From NCBI RefSeq assembly GCF_003185915.1, contig NZ_QHLZ01000009.1, forward strand, positions 1 to 64,000: 64,000 nt of DNA. Direction: 5' to 3'. The number at the start of each line of letters is the position of its first letter. The stretch's first letter is position 1. The notes below the pieces were generated by a model. That model was not told the DNA's origin, made no database searches, and worked only from the letters and a program-made list of their open reading frames with translations. The DNA comes from Arthrobacter psychrochitiniphilus. GTDB lineage: Bacteria > Actinomycetota > Actinomycetes > Actinomycetales > Micrococcaceae. Below, one piece after another: positions 44,709-52,999 of the stretch. Made by a program: the position numbers and the translations under genes.

Positions 44709-44729
44709 CCTACCTTTATCTAAGGTAGG
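44709..44729 (-). promoter_or_regulatory. Hairpin covering the gpmA ribosome-binding site (expression platform)
   Basis: CCTACCTT-AGATA-AAGGTAGG, an 8-bp perfect stem. Its 3' arm is the upstream part of the gpmA ribosome-binding site (GGTAGGTGGG), and its 5' arm reuses the CCTACC end of the aptamer. The two folds exclude one another, which suggests translational ON control by fluoride. Confidence 0.6.
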
Positions 44730-44786
44730 AACCATCAGCCAGACGGCGGTTCGAGCTGCAACTGCGCTCCGGCGGGATCCATCACC
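44724..44786 (-). promoter_or_regulatory. Fluoride riboswitch (crcB motif)
   Basis: Read on the minus strand: GGTGATGGATCCCGCC, a variable loop, then AACCGCC and GGCTGATGGTTCCTACC. These are the conserved blocks of the fluoride aptamer (GG-x-GATGG...CGCC, AAC-x-GCC, CTGATG-x-x-TCCTAC) in the right order and spacing. It lies directly before gpmA-eno-usp-crcB-crcB, whose last genes encode fluoride channels. Confidence 0.94.
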
Positions 44787-44898
44787 ACTTTAGACTCTAC
44801 CTTTTTTGCCGCAACTAACGCCAGCCTCCGCGTTGGGCCAGCAGCGATGCCCGCGGAGCTGCTACAGAAAGTAGGAGTGGAGCCGGTATTCTGGGTCC

Positions 44899-45813
44899 AT
44901 GACTTTCAACGAAGGTGCGCGGCTAGACCCCTCGCAAGGTGAAGATAGGCGCGGCCGCGGCAGCACCGCAGGTAAGGGCCGAGGCGCAAAGGTGGGCTTG
45001 GGTCTAGGCGGTGGCATTGTGGTGTTGATCGGTGCGCTGCTGGGAATAAACCCTGATCTGCTCACGGCGCTGATAGGTGATACAGGCAACCAACCAGCCA
45101 TCGAAGCGTCCAATGGGTCCGCATTGGAGAGTTGCCGAACAGGTCAGGACGCCAATGAGCGCCTTGACTGCAGGATTCTTGGCACAGCCAATTCGCTCAA
45201 TAGCTTCTGGCCCGGTTACCTGGACCAGTATGGGGTGGGCTATTCCCTTCCCAAGACAGTGATCTTCAGCGGAAGCGTCAGCACTGCGTGCGGCGCGGCC
45301 AGCTCAGCCGTGGGTCCGTTCTACTGCCCCGGCGACAACAACGCCTACTTTGACCCGGACTTCTTTGCCCAGTTGGAAACCCAATTCGGTTCCTCGGGCG
45401 GGCCGCTTGCTCAGGAGTATGTGGTTGCCCACGAATTTGGTCACCACATACAGAACCTGACAGGCACCATTGGCAAGGCCCAACAGGGCCCCAAGGGCTC
45501 ACAATCCGCAGCAGTCCGCACCGAACTGCAAGCAGATTGCTACGCCGGCATCTGGATGCGTTATGCCTCATCCCAACCCGCCCCTGGCAGCAACCAACCC
45601 TTCTTGAAGCCGCTGACTCAAAACGATCTCAACGATGCTCTTTCGGCAGCGTCCTCTGTTGGGGATGACCGGATTCAGAAGGCCGCCACCGGGCGAACCA
45701 ATCCGGAATCATGGACCCACGGCTCCAGCGAGCAGCGCCAAAAGTGGCTGTACAAGGGCTACCAAAGTACCGATATGGCAGCCTGCGATACGTTCTCAGT
45801 GCCGAAGGTATAG
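44899..45813 (+). CDS. YpfJ-type neutral zinc metallopeptidase, membrane-anchored
   Basis: 304 aa. Charged, glycine-rich N-terminus, one helix (GLGLGGGIVVLIGALLG, about 36-52), then an extracytoplasmic domain with VVAHEFGHHIQNL (HExxH-like; here HEFGHH) and the third-ligand region RTELQADCYAGIWM. CGAASSAVGPFYCPGDNNAY is typical of the family. A peptidase role is expected; the substrate is unknown. It is divergent from gpmA. Confidence 0.9.
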   Translation: MTFNEGARLDPSQGEDRRGRGSTAGKGRGAKVGLGLGGGIVVLIGALLGINPDLLTALIGDTGNQPAIEASNGSALESCRTGQDANERLDCRILGTANSLNSFWPGYLDQYGVGYSLPKTVIFSGSVSTACGAASSAVGPFYCPGDNNAYFDPDFFAQLETQFGSSGGPLAQEYVVAHEFGHHIQNLTGTIGKAQQGPKGSQSAAVRTELQADCYAGIWMRYASSQPAPGSNQPFLKPLTQNDLNDALSAASSVGDDRIQKAATGRTNPESWTHGSSEQRQKWLYKGYQSTDMAACDTFSVPKV

Positions 45814-45827
45814 CCGCATTAACTGCA

Positions 45828-45923
45828 GACGCGCGCTACGATTCCCGGAGCGGGGATGGATTTCAAAGGTCGCTTAGCGACCGAAGAAATCTTACTGCCC
45901 GCGAGGGAACTGTAGCGCGCGTC
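45828..45923. terminator. Nested inverted repeats between convergent genes
   Basis: Outer 12-bp perfect inverted repeat GACGCGCGCTAC (45828-45839) / GTAGCGCGCGTC (45912-45923) around an inner hairpin GGTCGC-TTA-GCGACC (45868-45882). It lies between the ypfJ-like gene and the converging sufT, so it could stop transcription both ways. No strong T-run. Confidence 0.5.
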
Positions 45924-45934
45924 TTATGTGGTGA

Positions 45935-46285
45935 CTAGATGTTGAAGCCCAGGGCACGCATCTGGTCGCGACCGTCGTCTGTGATCCGTTCCGGACCCCA
46001 CGGCGGCATCCACACCCAGTTGATGCGCCATTCGTCAACGATGGGGCTGAGGGAGTTCTCCACCTGCTCCTCGATGACGTCCTGCAAGGGGCACGCCGCC
46101 GTGGTGAGCGTCATGTCCAACAGCACGGCACCGTCGTCGCCGTAACGCAGGCCATAGAGCAGGCCCAGATCCACAATATTGACACCCAGTTCGGGGTCAA
46201 TAACGTCCATGAGCGCCTCCTCGATGTCCTCGAGAGCGGTTTGGCCAGCAACCGGGGCTGCGCTTGTTTCGCTGATGTCAGTCAT
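45935..46285 (-). CDS. sufT: Metal-sulfur cluster assembly factor SufT (DUF59/MIP18)
   Basis: 116 aa. DUF59 core IEEALMDVIDPELGVNIVDLGL with the family DPE motif, then MTLTTAACPLQDVIEEQV (conserved Cys of TxxxCP) and INWVWMPPWGPERITDDGRDQM. It helps load Fe-S clusters onto targets. Last gene of the suf operon, 35 bp after sufC. Confidence 0.92.
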   Translation of the reverse strand: MTDISETSAAPVAGQTALEDIEEALMDVIDPELGVNIVDLGLLYGLRYGDDGAVLLDMTLTTAACPLQDVIEEQVENSLSPIVDEWRINWVWMPPWGPERITDDGRDQMRALGFNI

Positions 46286-46320
46286 GATTCCATCCTAACG
46301 GTCGGTGGAGTAGCCGGCGA

Positions 46321-47088
46321 TTAAGCCGAAGCCGTCTCTGCAACCTGGTAGCGGTCGTAGCCTTCTTCTTCCAAGCGGTCGGCAAGCTCGGGGCCGCCCT
46401 GCTCGGCGATGGCACCGTCAACGAAAACGTGAACGAAGTCCGGCTTGATGTAGCGCAGGATCCGGGTGTAGTGAGTGATGAGCACAGTGCCCAAACCGCC
46501 GGTTTCGATGGAGCGGTTGACACCCTCGGAGACAATCTTCAGCGCATCAACGTCAAGGCCTGAGTCGGTCTCATCAAGGATTGCGAACTTGGGGTGCAAG
46601 AGTTCGAGCTGGAGAATTTCGTGACGCTTCTTCTCGCCACCGGAGAAGCCTTCATTGACGTTGCGCTCGGCGAACTCAGGCTCGATGCGCAGTTTCGCCA
46701 TGGCAGCCTTGACGTCCTTGGTCCAGGTGCGCAGCTTGGGTGCTTCGCCGTCGATTGCCGTCTTGGCTGTGCGCAGGAAGTTGGTCATGGTGACGCCGGG
46801 GATTTCCACCGGGTACTGCATGGCCAGGAACAGTCCGGCACGGGCACGCTGGTCAACACTCATCTGAAGAACATCTTCGCCGTCGAGGGTGATGGAGCCG
46901 CTGTCAACGGTGTAGCGGGGGTGCCCGGCAATGGTTGCCGCAAGGGTGGACTTGCCTGAGCCGTTGGGGCCCATGATGGCATGTGTTTCACCGGTGTTGA
47001 TGGTCAGGCTGACACCCTTGAGGATGGCCTTGACGCCCTGCTCGGTCTCAATACTGACGTGCAGGTCCTTGATTTCCAGAGTAGACAT
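46321..47088 (-). CDS. sufC: Fe-S cluster assembly ATPase SufC
   Basis: 255 aa ABC-type ATPase. Walker A GPNGSGKST, FSGGEKKRHEILQ signature (the SufC form), Walker B FAILDETDSGLDVDALK, switch His in LITHYTRIL. It powers the SufBCD scaffold. The gene order sufB-sufD-Rieske-sufC is intact. Confidence 0.96.
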   Translation of the reverse strand: MSTLEIKDLHVSIETEQGVKAILKGVSLTINTGETHAIMGPNGSGKSTLAATIAGHPRYTVDSGSITLDGEDVLQMSVDQRARAGLFLAMQYPVEIPGVTMTNFLRTAKTAIDGEAPKLRTWTKDVKAAMAKLRIEPEFAERNVNEGFSGGEKKRHEILQLELLHPKFAILDETDSGLDVDALKIVSEGVNRSIETGGLGTVLITHYTRILRYIKPDFVHVFVDGAIAEQGGPELADRLEEEGYDRYQVAETASA

Positions 47089-47133
47089 ACTCTATTTTCT
47101 CCTAAGAATTTTTGTATCTGTGGGCGAGCGACG

Positions 47134-47490
47134 CTACTGCGTGCTGACACCATTAAGAATGTTGGTGACGTCCACATAGACGTCGTCACCATGAACGGTC
47201 AATGAAAAGACAGGCACGGGCTCGAATGCGGGCAGGGTCAGCGGTTGACCTGATGTTAGGTCGAAAGAGCTGCCATGCGCCCAGCATTCAATGGTGCGCT
47301 CCTCCACGTCGCCTTCGCTGAGGGATATCTCTGCGTGTGAGCAGGTGTCCCCGATGGCATGAAGCTCCCCATAGGAGTCACGCACAATGGCGATGGGGTA
47401 ATCGTCCACCTCAACTAAGAAGGCGGACTTCACCTCTACATCACTGTCCTTGCAGACAATGACGCCGGCGGGCGCGGAGGAATCACTCAC
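47134..47490 (-). CDS. Rieske [2Fe-2S] ferredoxin-like protein in the suf operon
   Basis: 118 aa with the Rieske ligands CSHAEISLSEGDVEE (C-x-H) and ECWAHGSSFDL (C-x2-H). Small Rieske ferredoxins of the 'non-heme iron oxygenase ferredoxin subunit' type are often found within actinobacterial suf operons, probably passing electrons during cluster assembly. GTG start overlapping the sufD stop (GTGA), which ties it to that operon. Confidence 0.9.
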   Translation of the reverse strand: MSDSSAPAGVIVCKDSDVEVKSAFLVEVDDYPIAIVRDSYGELHAIGDTCSHAEISLSEGDVEERTIECWAHGSSFDLTSGQPLTLPAFEPVPVFSLTVHGDDVYVDVTNILNGVSTQ

Positions 47491-48800
47491 AGTGCGGTCG
47501 CCTCAAGTTCACGTTCAACGGTCTCGCGCAGGCGCTCTTCAAGAGCCGGCACCTTGATCTGTTGGATGACCTCGTTCAGGAAGCCACGGACCACCAGACG
47601 GCGGGCCGATTCCTCGTCAATGCCACGAGCCTGCAGGTAGAACAGCTGCTCATCATCAAAGCGTCCCGTGGCACTTGCGTGTCCGGCACCCTCGATCATG
47701 CCTGTCTCGATTTCCAGGTTGGGCACGGAATCCGCACGGGCGCCCTTGGTCAGAATCAGGTTGCGGTTCATCTCATAGGTGTCAGTACCTTCAGCCTGCT
47801 TGCGGATCAGCACGTCGCCAATCCATACGGCGTGAGCATTCTCGCCCTGCAGGGCACCCTTATAGGTGACGCGTGACTTGCAGTTCTTGGTGGAGTGATC
47901 CACAAAGAGGCGCTGTTCCAAGTGCTGACCCGCATCAGCGAAGTAGAGGCCGTACATTTCTACCTCGGCACCGGTGCCGCTGTAGCGCGCGGCTGGGGTG
48001 GTGCGCAGCAAATTGCCGCCGAGGTTGATAACCACGTGCTTGACTTTCGCATCGCGGCCCACCTTGATGTGCTGAGCGCTGGCGTGCACGGCGTCGTCGT
48101 TCCAATCCTGGATGCTGACAACAGTCAAGTTGGCACCATCTTCGACAAGGATCTCCACGTTCTCCGAGAGCACTGCGGTGCCGCGGTGGTCAAGCACAAC
48201 AACACCCGTGGCGAACTTCTTGGCGTGAACCACAATATGTGAGGCTGCGGGAATCTCGCCCTGGCCCGTCAGGGTCAAGGTGGTGACGTTCTCGGAATTG
48301 CCAACAAATTCAGCAGGCAAGGTGACAACGGTAGCTTCGGCAAAGTTTTCCCACGCGGCCGCGGCAACGCGGTCCTCGGGGATGCCTGCGGAACCGATGC
48401 GTGAGTCCTCGCGGCCCACGGTCTCAACCGTGACGCCGTCGGGCTTGTTGACTTCTACCAGCGGGGCGGGACCGTTAAGTTCTTGGCCCTTTACGCCAAC
48501 ACGATCAAGTCCGCGCATGCGCTTGAGCGGGGTGAAGCGCCATTCTTCTTCTCGACCCGTGATGACGGGGAAGTCGGCCAGCTTGTAGGAGGTCAGGCGG
48601 CCTGCGCGAGAGGAATCGGGAACGCCGACTCCTCCGCCATGACTGTCGCCACCGTGGCTGTGGGCCTTGGCAGCGGCGCCGCCCAGGGGGCCACTTTCAG
48701 GGTTGATCTCGGAGAGGCTTTCGCCTTCTTCGGTCATGCCCTTGATGAAGCCCTGCGTCCATACTTCGCCGGTTGTCTTTTCTTCTGTGAGCTCGGTCAT
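47487..48800 (-). CDS. sufD: Fe-S cluster assembly protein SufD
   Basis: 437 aa, SufBD beta-helix core: YSGTGAEVEMYGLYFADAGQH, QRLFVDHSTKNCKSRVTYKG, HAVWIGDVLIRKQAEGTDTYE, LEIETGMIEGAGHASATGRFD and the end RGIDEESARRLVVRGFLNEV. Forms the scaffold with SufB and SufC. The N-terminal 60 residues contain a His/Gly patch (AKAHSHGGDSHGGGVG) not usual in the family. It starts directly at the sufB stop. Confidence 0.95.
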   Translation of the reverse strand: MTELTEEKTTGEVWTQGFIKGMTEEGESLSEINPESGPLGGAAAKAHSHGGDSHGGGVGVPDSSRAGRLTSYKLADFPVITGREEEWRFTPLKRMRGLDRVGVKGQELNGPAPLVEVNKPDGVTVETVGREDSRIGSAGIPEDRVAAAAWENFAEATVVTLPAEFVGNSENVTTLTLTGQGEIPAASHIVVHAKKFATGVVVLDHRGTAVLSENVEILVEDGANLTVVSIQDWNDDAVHASAQHIKVGRDAKVKHVVINLGGNLLRTTPAARYSGTGAEVEMYGLYFADAGQHLEQRLFVDHSTKNCKSRVTYKGALQGENAHAVWIGDVLIRKQAEGTDTYEMNRNLILTKGARADSVPNLEIETGMIEGAGHASATGRFDDEQLFYLQARGIDEESARRLVVRGFLNEVIQQIKVPALEERLRETVERELEATAL

Positions 48801-50276
48801 TTAACCGACGGCCCCTTCCATCTGCAGTTCGATCAGGCGGTTCAGTTCAAGCGCGTATTCCATGGGGAGTTCCTTGGCGATCGGCTCGATGAAGCCGCGC
48901 ACAATCATGGCCATGGCCTCGTCCTCGGGCATGCCGCGGGACTGCAGGTAGAACAACTGCTCTTCGCTGACCTTGGACACGGTGGCTTCGTGACCCATGG
49001 AGACTTCGTCTTCACGAACGTCAACATAGGGGTAGGTGTCCGAGCGGGAGTAGTTATCAACCAGCAGGGCATCACAGCGAACCGTGTTGGCCGAGTGGTG
49101 TGCACCCTCGCGGATCTGGACCAGGCCACGGTAAGCTGCGCGGCCACCGCCACGGGCGACCGACTTGGAGATGATGGAGGACTGGGTGTTAGGCGCAATG
49201 TGAACCATCTTGGAGCCGGTGTCCTGGTGCTGGCCTTCGCCGGCAAACGCAACCGAGAGCGTCTCGCCCTTGGCATGCTCGCCCACCAAGTAAACAGCCG
49301 GGTACTTCATGGTGACCTTAGAGCCGATGTTGCCATCAACCCATTCCATGGTGGCGCCTTCGTGTGCAATGGCCCGCTTGGTGACCAGGTTGTACACGTT
49401 GTTGGACCAGTTCTGGATGGTGGTGTAGCGAACGCGGGCGTTCTTCTTGACCACGATCTCGACAACGGCCGAGTGCAGGGAATCCGAGGTGTAGATCGGT
49501 GCCGTGCAGCCTTCGATGTAGTGCACGTAGCTGTCTTCATCGGCAATGATGAGCGTGCGCTCAAACTGGCCCATGTTCTCGGTGTTGATACGGAAGTACG
49601 CCTGCAGCGGGATTTCCACGCGAACGCCCTTGGGGACGTAAACGAAGGAACCGCCGGACCAGACTGCCGTGTTCAATGAGGCGAACTTGTTATCGCCCAC
49701 AGGGATCATGGTGCCAAAGTACTCCTGGAAAATCTCCGGGTGTTCCCGCAGGGCAGTGTCGGTGTCGGTGAAGATGACGCCCTGCTCCTCTAGGTCCTCA
49801 CGGATCTGGTGGTACACAACCTCGGACTCGTACTGGGCGGTGACGCCACCCACCAAGCGGTTGCGCTCGGCTTCCGGGATACCCAGCTTCTCGTAGGTGT
49901 TCCGGATGTCCTCGGGGAGCTCTTCCCAGCTGCCAGCCTGCTTCTCCGTGGAGCGCACAAAGTACTTGATGTTATCGAAGTCAATGCCGGAGAGGTCTGC
50001 ACCCCAGGTGGGCATGGGCTTGCGATCAAAGTACTTCAAACCCTTCAGGCGCATATCCAGCATCCATGCTGGTTCGCCCTTCTTGGCCGAGATATCACGA
50101 ACGACTTCTTCGCTGAGGCCGCGGCGTGCGTTATCGCTGGCCTCGTTTTTGTCGGACCAGCCGAACGCGTAATTTCCCAAACCATCCAGTTCGGGGTTTC
50201 TTTCGAGGATGTCGTGGTTGGTGGCATCCACCACGTCACCATGAGCGCTTACATCCTGCGCTAATTGATCCGTCAT
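48801..50276 (-). CDS. sufB: Fe-S cluster assembly protein SufB
   Basis: About 491 aa. [60 protein letters not shown] (with the conserved Cys), and [22 protein letters not shown]. SufB receives sulfur and builds the nascent cluster with SufC/D. ATG 50276 is chosen because it overlaps the sufR stop; a longer frame reading to 50525 lies over sufR. Confidence 0.96.
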   Translation of the reverse strand: MTDQLAQDVSAHGDVVDATNHDILERNPELDGLGNYAFGWSDKNEASDNARRGLSEEVVRDISAKKGEPAWMLDMRLKGLKYFDRKPMPTWGADLSGIDFDNIKYFVRSTEKQAGSWEELPEDIRNTYEKLGIPEAERNRLVGGVTAQYESEVVYHQIREDLEEQGVIFTDTDTALREHPEIFQEYFGTMIPVGDNKFASLNTAVWSGGSFVYVPKGVRVEIPLQAYFRINTENMGQFERTLIIADEDSYVHYIEGCTAPIYTSDSLHSAVVEIVVKKNARVRYTTIQNWSNNVYNLVTKRAIAHEGATMEWVDGNIGSKVTMKYPAVYLVGEHAKGETLSVAFAGEGQHQDTGSKMVHIAPNTQSSIISKSVARGGGRAAYRGLVQIREGAHHSANTVRCDALLVDNYSRSDTYPYVDVREDEVSMGHEATVSKVSEEQLFYLQSRGMPEDEAMAMIVRGFIEPIAKELPMEYALELNRLIELQMEGAVG

Positions 50277-51049
50277 CACGGCCTTTCTTGCTGATGTTTG
50301 GAAATTGAGTCCACGGGGCTTTTCATGCCGGCAGGTATGACCGCTAGTTTGCGGACCACTGCCCGCCCCGTTGGCACATGTGTAGTGCACACGTGCCCCC
50401 CACTTGCCATAGTGGAGAGCCTGCGCACGTCGACGCCAATCAACCGGGAGAAAACCTCGGTCTCGGCATCGCAAAATTGAGGAAAGGAACTGGCAAGTTC
50501 CTGAATGGGGCAATGCCCCTGGCACAACTGCTCCGCTGCCATGGCGCTTCCGCTGTTGAGCGAGTTTGAGGTGGCAACGAAGCGATCCGCGTTCAGCGCC
50601 GCCGCCAAGGCCTTGGAGCGTGCGGCTACGTCCATGCCAGCAGCATCTACGAGCGGTTGGTACTTCGCCTCCATGCGGGCAAAGCGACGTTGAGCAAAAT
50701 CCACTACACCTGCTTCACCCCGAAGCTCGGAGATCTCATTGAGTGCCTGTGCGGCAATCTGCAGATAATCCTCACCGATCTCTGTCTGGCCACGCCGTGA
50801 GACAACATAGCGGCGGGCAGGACGGCCGGCACCGCTTTTTGCGTTGCTGACCAACTTGACCTCTATGAGTCCTTCACGAGTCAAGGTATCCAGGTGCCGG
50901 CGAACGGCTGCGGGCGTCAGTCCCAAGACGGCACCCAATTGGGCTGCGCTGACAGGACCTTGTTCCAGGACGGCAGTCATGACCCGGTCTCGGGTACGTT
51001 CATCAGGTTCGGCGCCGGGCGCAAGCCCACGCGTTACTGGCTGATTCAT
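50276..51049 (-). CDS. sufR: Fe-S-sensing transcriptional repressor SufR
   Basis: 257 aa. N-terminal winged helix ([24 protein letters not shown]) and a C-terminal cysteine cluster CQGHC...FPQFC (C-x3-C-x13-C) that carries the Fe-S cluster in SufR proteins. It represses the suf operon when clusters are plentiful. Stop and sufB start overlap (TGATG). ATG 51049 is preferred to 51079 because [12 protein letters not shown] starts the conserved part. Confidence 0.92.
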   Translation of the reverse strand: MNQPVTRGLAPGAEPDERTRDRVMTAVLEQGPVSAAQLGAVLGLTPAAVRRHLDTLTREGLIEVKLVSNAKSGAGRPARRYVVSRRGQTEIGEDYLQIAAQALNEISELRGEAGVVDFAQRRFARMEAKYQPLVDAAGMDVAARSKALAAALNADRFVATSNSLNSGSAMAAEQLCQGHCPIQELASSFPQFCDAETEVFSRLIGVDVRRLSTMASGGHVCTTHVPTGRAVVRKLAVIPAGMKSPVDSISKHQQERP

Positions 51050-51125
51050 TGACACCTCCACGCAGTCGATATTTCGCACACCATTAGATAAGACAAGTAT
51101 GCCGTAATTGAGGAGCTACTGCCAC

Positions 51126-51140
51126 TAAGGTGAGCCTACC
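51126..51140. promoter_or_regulatory. Possible DtxR/IdeR-type iron box between sufR and the ABC genes
   Basis: TAAGGTGAGCCTACC matches much of the iron-box consensus (TWAGGTWAGSCTWACCTWA; about 14 of 19 over the full span). It lies in the gap between two divergent transcripts and could link iron supply to suf expression. It is only a sequence match. Confidence 0.35.
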
Positions 51141-51213
51141 CACGGCGGGTTCCACGGTGCGGAAAATCAACGCTCCCGGCAAAGCTCCCAATTGCTTCGC
51201 GTACAATGGCCGC

Positions 51214-52218
51214 GTGAGAAAGACACTAAACCCTGCCCTGATCATCCGAGGGCTTATCAAAGACGTTGGGCCCGTACCCGCATTAGATGGCCGGATGAAG
51301 CGCGTAGTTTCCAATATTAGCCTCACGGCCCACTTTGGCCAGGTAACGGCATTACTCGGCGCAAATGGTGCCGGAAAAACCACCACGATTGAATGTGCAC
51401 AGGGCCTGCAAACACGGACTGGAGGCCAAATTTCCCTCCTAGGCCAGGACCCTGAAACGGCCGACGCCGGACTACGCGCCAGAGTTGGTGTGATGCTCCA
51501 AGACGGCGGACTGCCACCTGCCGCCCGGCCCGTCGCCTTGCTGCATCATGTGGCTGGCCTCTACGCGACCCCGCTCCCAGTTGATGCACTGGTGGACCGG
51601 CTCGGGATTAGTGAGTTTGCCGACACCTCCATCCGCCGCCTGTCCGGCGGCCAGAAGCAACGCGTGGCTCTCGCCGCCAGCCTCCTGGGGAACCCTGAGG
51701 TCTTGTTTTTGGATGAGCCCAGCGCGGGCCTTGACCCTGCCTCACGCATCATGGTCTTTGAGCTGATCCGCGAGCTGCGCGATGCAGGTAAAGCCATTAT
51801 TCTCACCACGCACCTCCTTGATGATGCGCAACGCCTCGCCGACTACGTTTACATCGTAGACAAGGGTGAATCAGTAGCCAGCGGAACCGTCCAGGAACTA
51901 CTTCAAACCTCCACGGAATCACTGAGACACCGCGCCATGACCTTTGAGGCATCACCACGCCTGGATGTGACTGCACTGCTACGGCCGCAGCTGGAATGCA
52001 CCGAGACCCGTCCCGGCAGCTATGTCCTCTCCGGCCAGTTGGAGCCATCAGATCTGGCCCGTTTTGGTTCTTGGTGTCAGCGTCTGGACGTCATGCCGAC
52101 CTCCGTACACCTGGCCTCCCAATCCCTGGAAGACGTCTTTTTGGCCATCTCCGAGGGATCCATGCCACAGGCCCCCGCCTCCTCCGAAACCAACCCGCAG
52201 ACCATGGGAATTTCATGA
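51214..52218 (+). CDS. ABC-2 type exporter ATP-binding protein, before ctaA
   Basis: About 334 aa. Walker A GANGAGKTTT, signature LSGGQKQRVAL, Walker B LFLDEPSAGLD, switch His in LTTHLLDDAQ. A drug-exporter-type C-terminal domain follows. The order sufR - ABC ATPase - ABC permease - ctaA resembles mycobacteria, so a heme- or respiration-linked export role is likely, but the substrate is unknown. Start GTG 51214; 51298 (MKRVVSNIS) is an alternative. It overlaps the permease by 4 bp. Confidence 0.87.
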   Translation: MRKTLNPALIIRGLIKDVGPVPALDGRMKRVVSNISLTAHFGQVTALLGANGAGKTTTIECAQGLQTRTGGQISLLGQDPETADAGLRARVGVMLQDGGLPPAARPVALLHHVAGLYATPLPVDALVDRLGISEFADTSIRRLSGGQKQRVALAASLLGNPEVLFLDEPSAGLDPASRIMVFELIRELRDAGKAIILTTHLLDDAQRLADYVYIVDKGESVASGTVQELLQTSTESLRHRAMTFEASPRLDVTALLRPQLECTETRPGSYVLSGQLEPSDLARFGSWCQRLDVMPTSVHLASQSLEDVFLAISEGSMPQAPASSETNPQTMGIS

Positions 52219-52985
52219 GCACGCTTTTCCACAATGCCGCTCCGGCACAACCCGCCACACTAGCTAGGCGAATCCTGAACCAGGGCAGGTACGAGGCCGG
52301 CACCATGCTGCGCAACGGCGAACAGCTGGTCCTCATGGTGGTGATGCCCCTGCTCGGGCTCTTAGCCTTGGTGTTCACTCCCCTGCTCGATGGCATGGGC
52401 CACCCTCGCGTTGCCATCGCCGCACCCGGCATCCTTGCGCTCTGCGCCTTGTCCACAGCCTTCACCGGCCAGGGCATCGCCACAGGCTTTGATCGGCGCT
52501 ACGGTGTGCTGCGGTTCATGTCCACAACACCGCTGGGCAAGGGCGGGCTCATTGCCGGCAAAGTCATTGCCGTGCTCGTTTCGCTGGCCCTGCAGGTGGT
52601 TCTCATTTCAGCGGTGGCCGCATTCATGGGCTGGCGTCCGCCCCTGATAGGTGTGCTGCTGGGCATCCCCCTGTTGATCCTAGGCGCAGCCGCGTTCACT
52701 GCCTTGGGTCTACTGATCGCCGGCACCGTGCGCCCCGAGGCGACTCTGGCCATCACCAACCTCGGGTGGATATTGTTTGCCGCCCTTGGCGGGATTGTAC
52801 TGCCCGCGGCAAAGTTCTCCAGCTCTCTTGATGGAATTGTGCAGTGGCTGCCCTCAGGAGCCCTGGGCAATTTAATGCGTGCGGCACTGATTGAAAGCCG
52901 CCTCGATCTGTGGGGGCTCCTTGTTTTGTTGGCATGGGGTGTGGCAGCCGCCATTGCCGCCGTCAAATGGTTCAAATGGAATTGA
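52215..52985 (+). CDS. ABC-2 type transporter permease
   Basis: About 256 aa, six helices: VLMVVMPLLGLLALVF, ILALCALSTAFTGQG, KVIAVLVSLALQVVLISAV, LGIPLLILGAAAFTALGLL, ILFAALGGIVLPA, LLVLLAWGVAAAIAAVKW. ATGA overlap with the ATPase gene. ctaA begins 14 bp after its stop, so all three are one operon. Confidence 0.9.
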   Translation: MSTLFHNAAPAQPATLARRILNQGRYEAGTMLRNGEQLVLMVVMPLLGLLALVFTPLLDGMGHPRVAIAAPGILALCALSTAFTGQGIATGFDRRYGVLRFMSTTPLGKGGLIAGKVIAVLVSLALQVVLISAVAAFMGWRPPLIGVLLGIPLLILGAAAFTALGLLIAGTVRPEATLAITNLGWILFAALGGIVLPAAKFSSSLDGIVQWLPSGALGNLMRAALIESRLDLWGLLVLLAWGVAAAIAAVKWFKWN

Positions 52986-52999
52986 AAGGCGTCACTGAA

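Noticed and set aside
44702..44735. Longer start for the phosphoglycerate mutase (ATG 44735)
   Set aside because: It would place the start codon inside the fluoride aptamer; ATG 44702 has a proper ribosome-binding site and begins the conserved sequence.
48483..49679. 398-aa open frame antisense to sufD/sufB
   Set aside because: Lies over two certain genes, and its His/Gly/Val composition is typical of a shadow frame.
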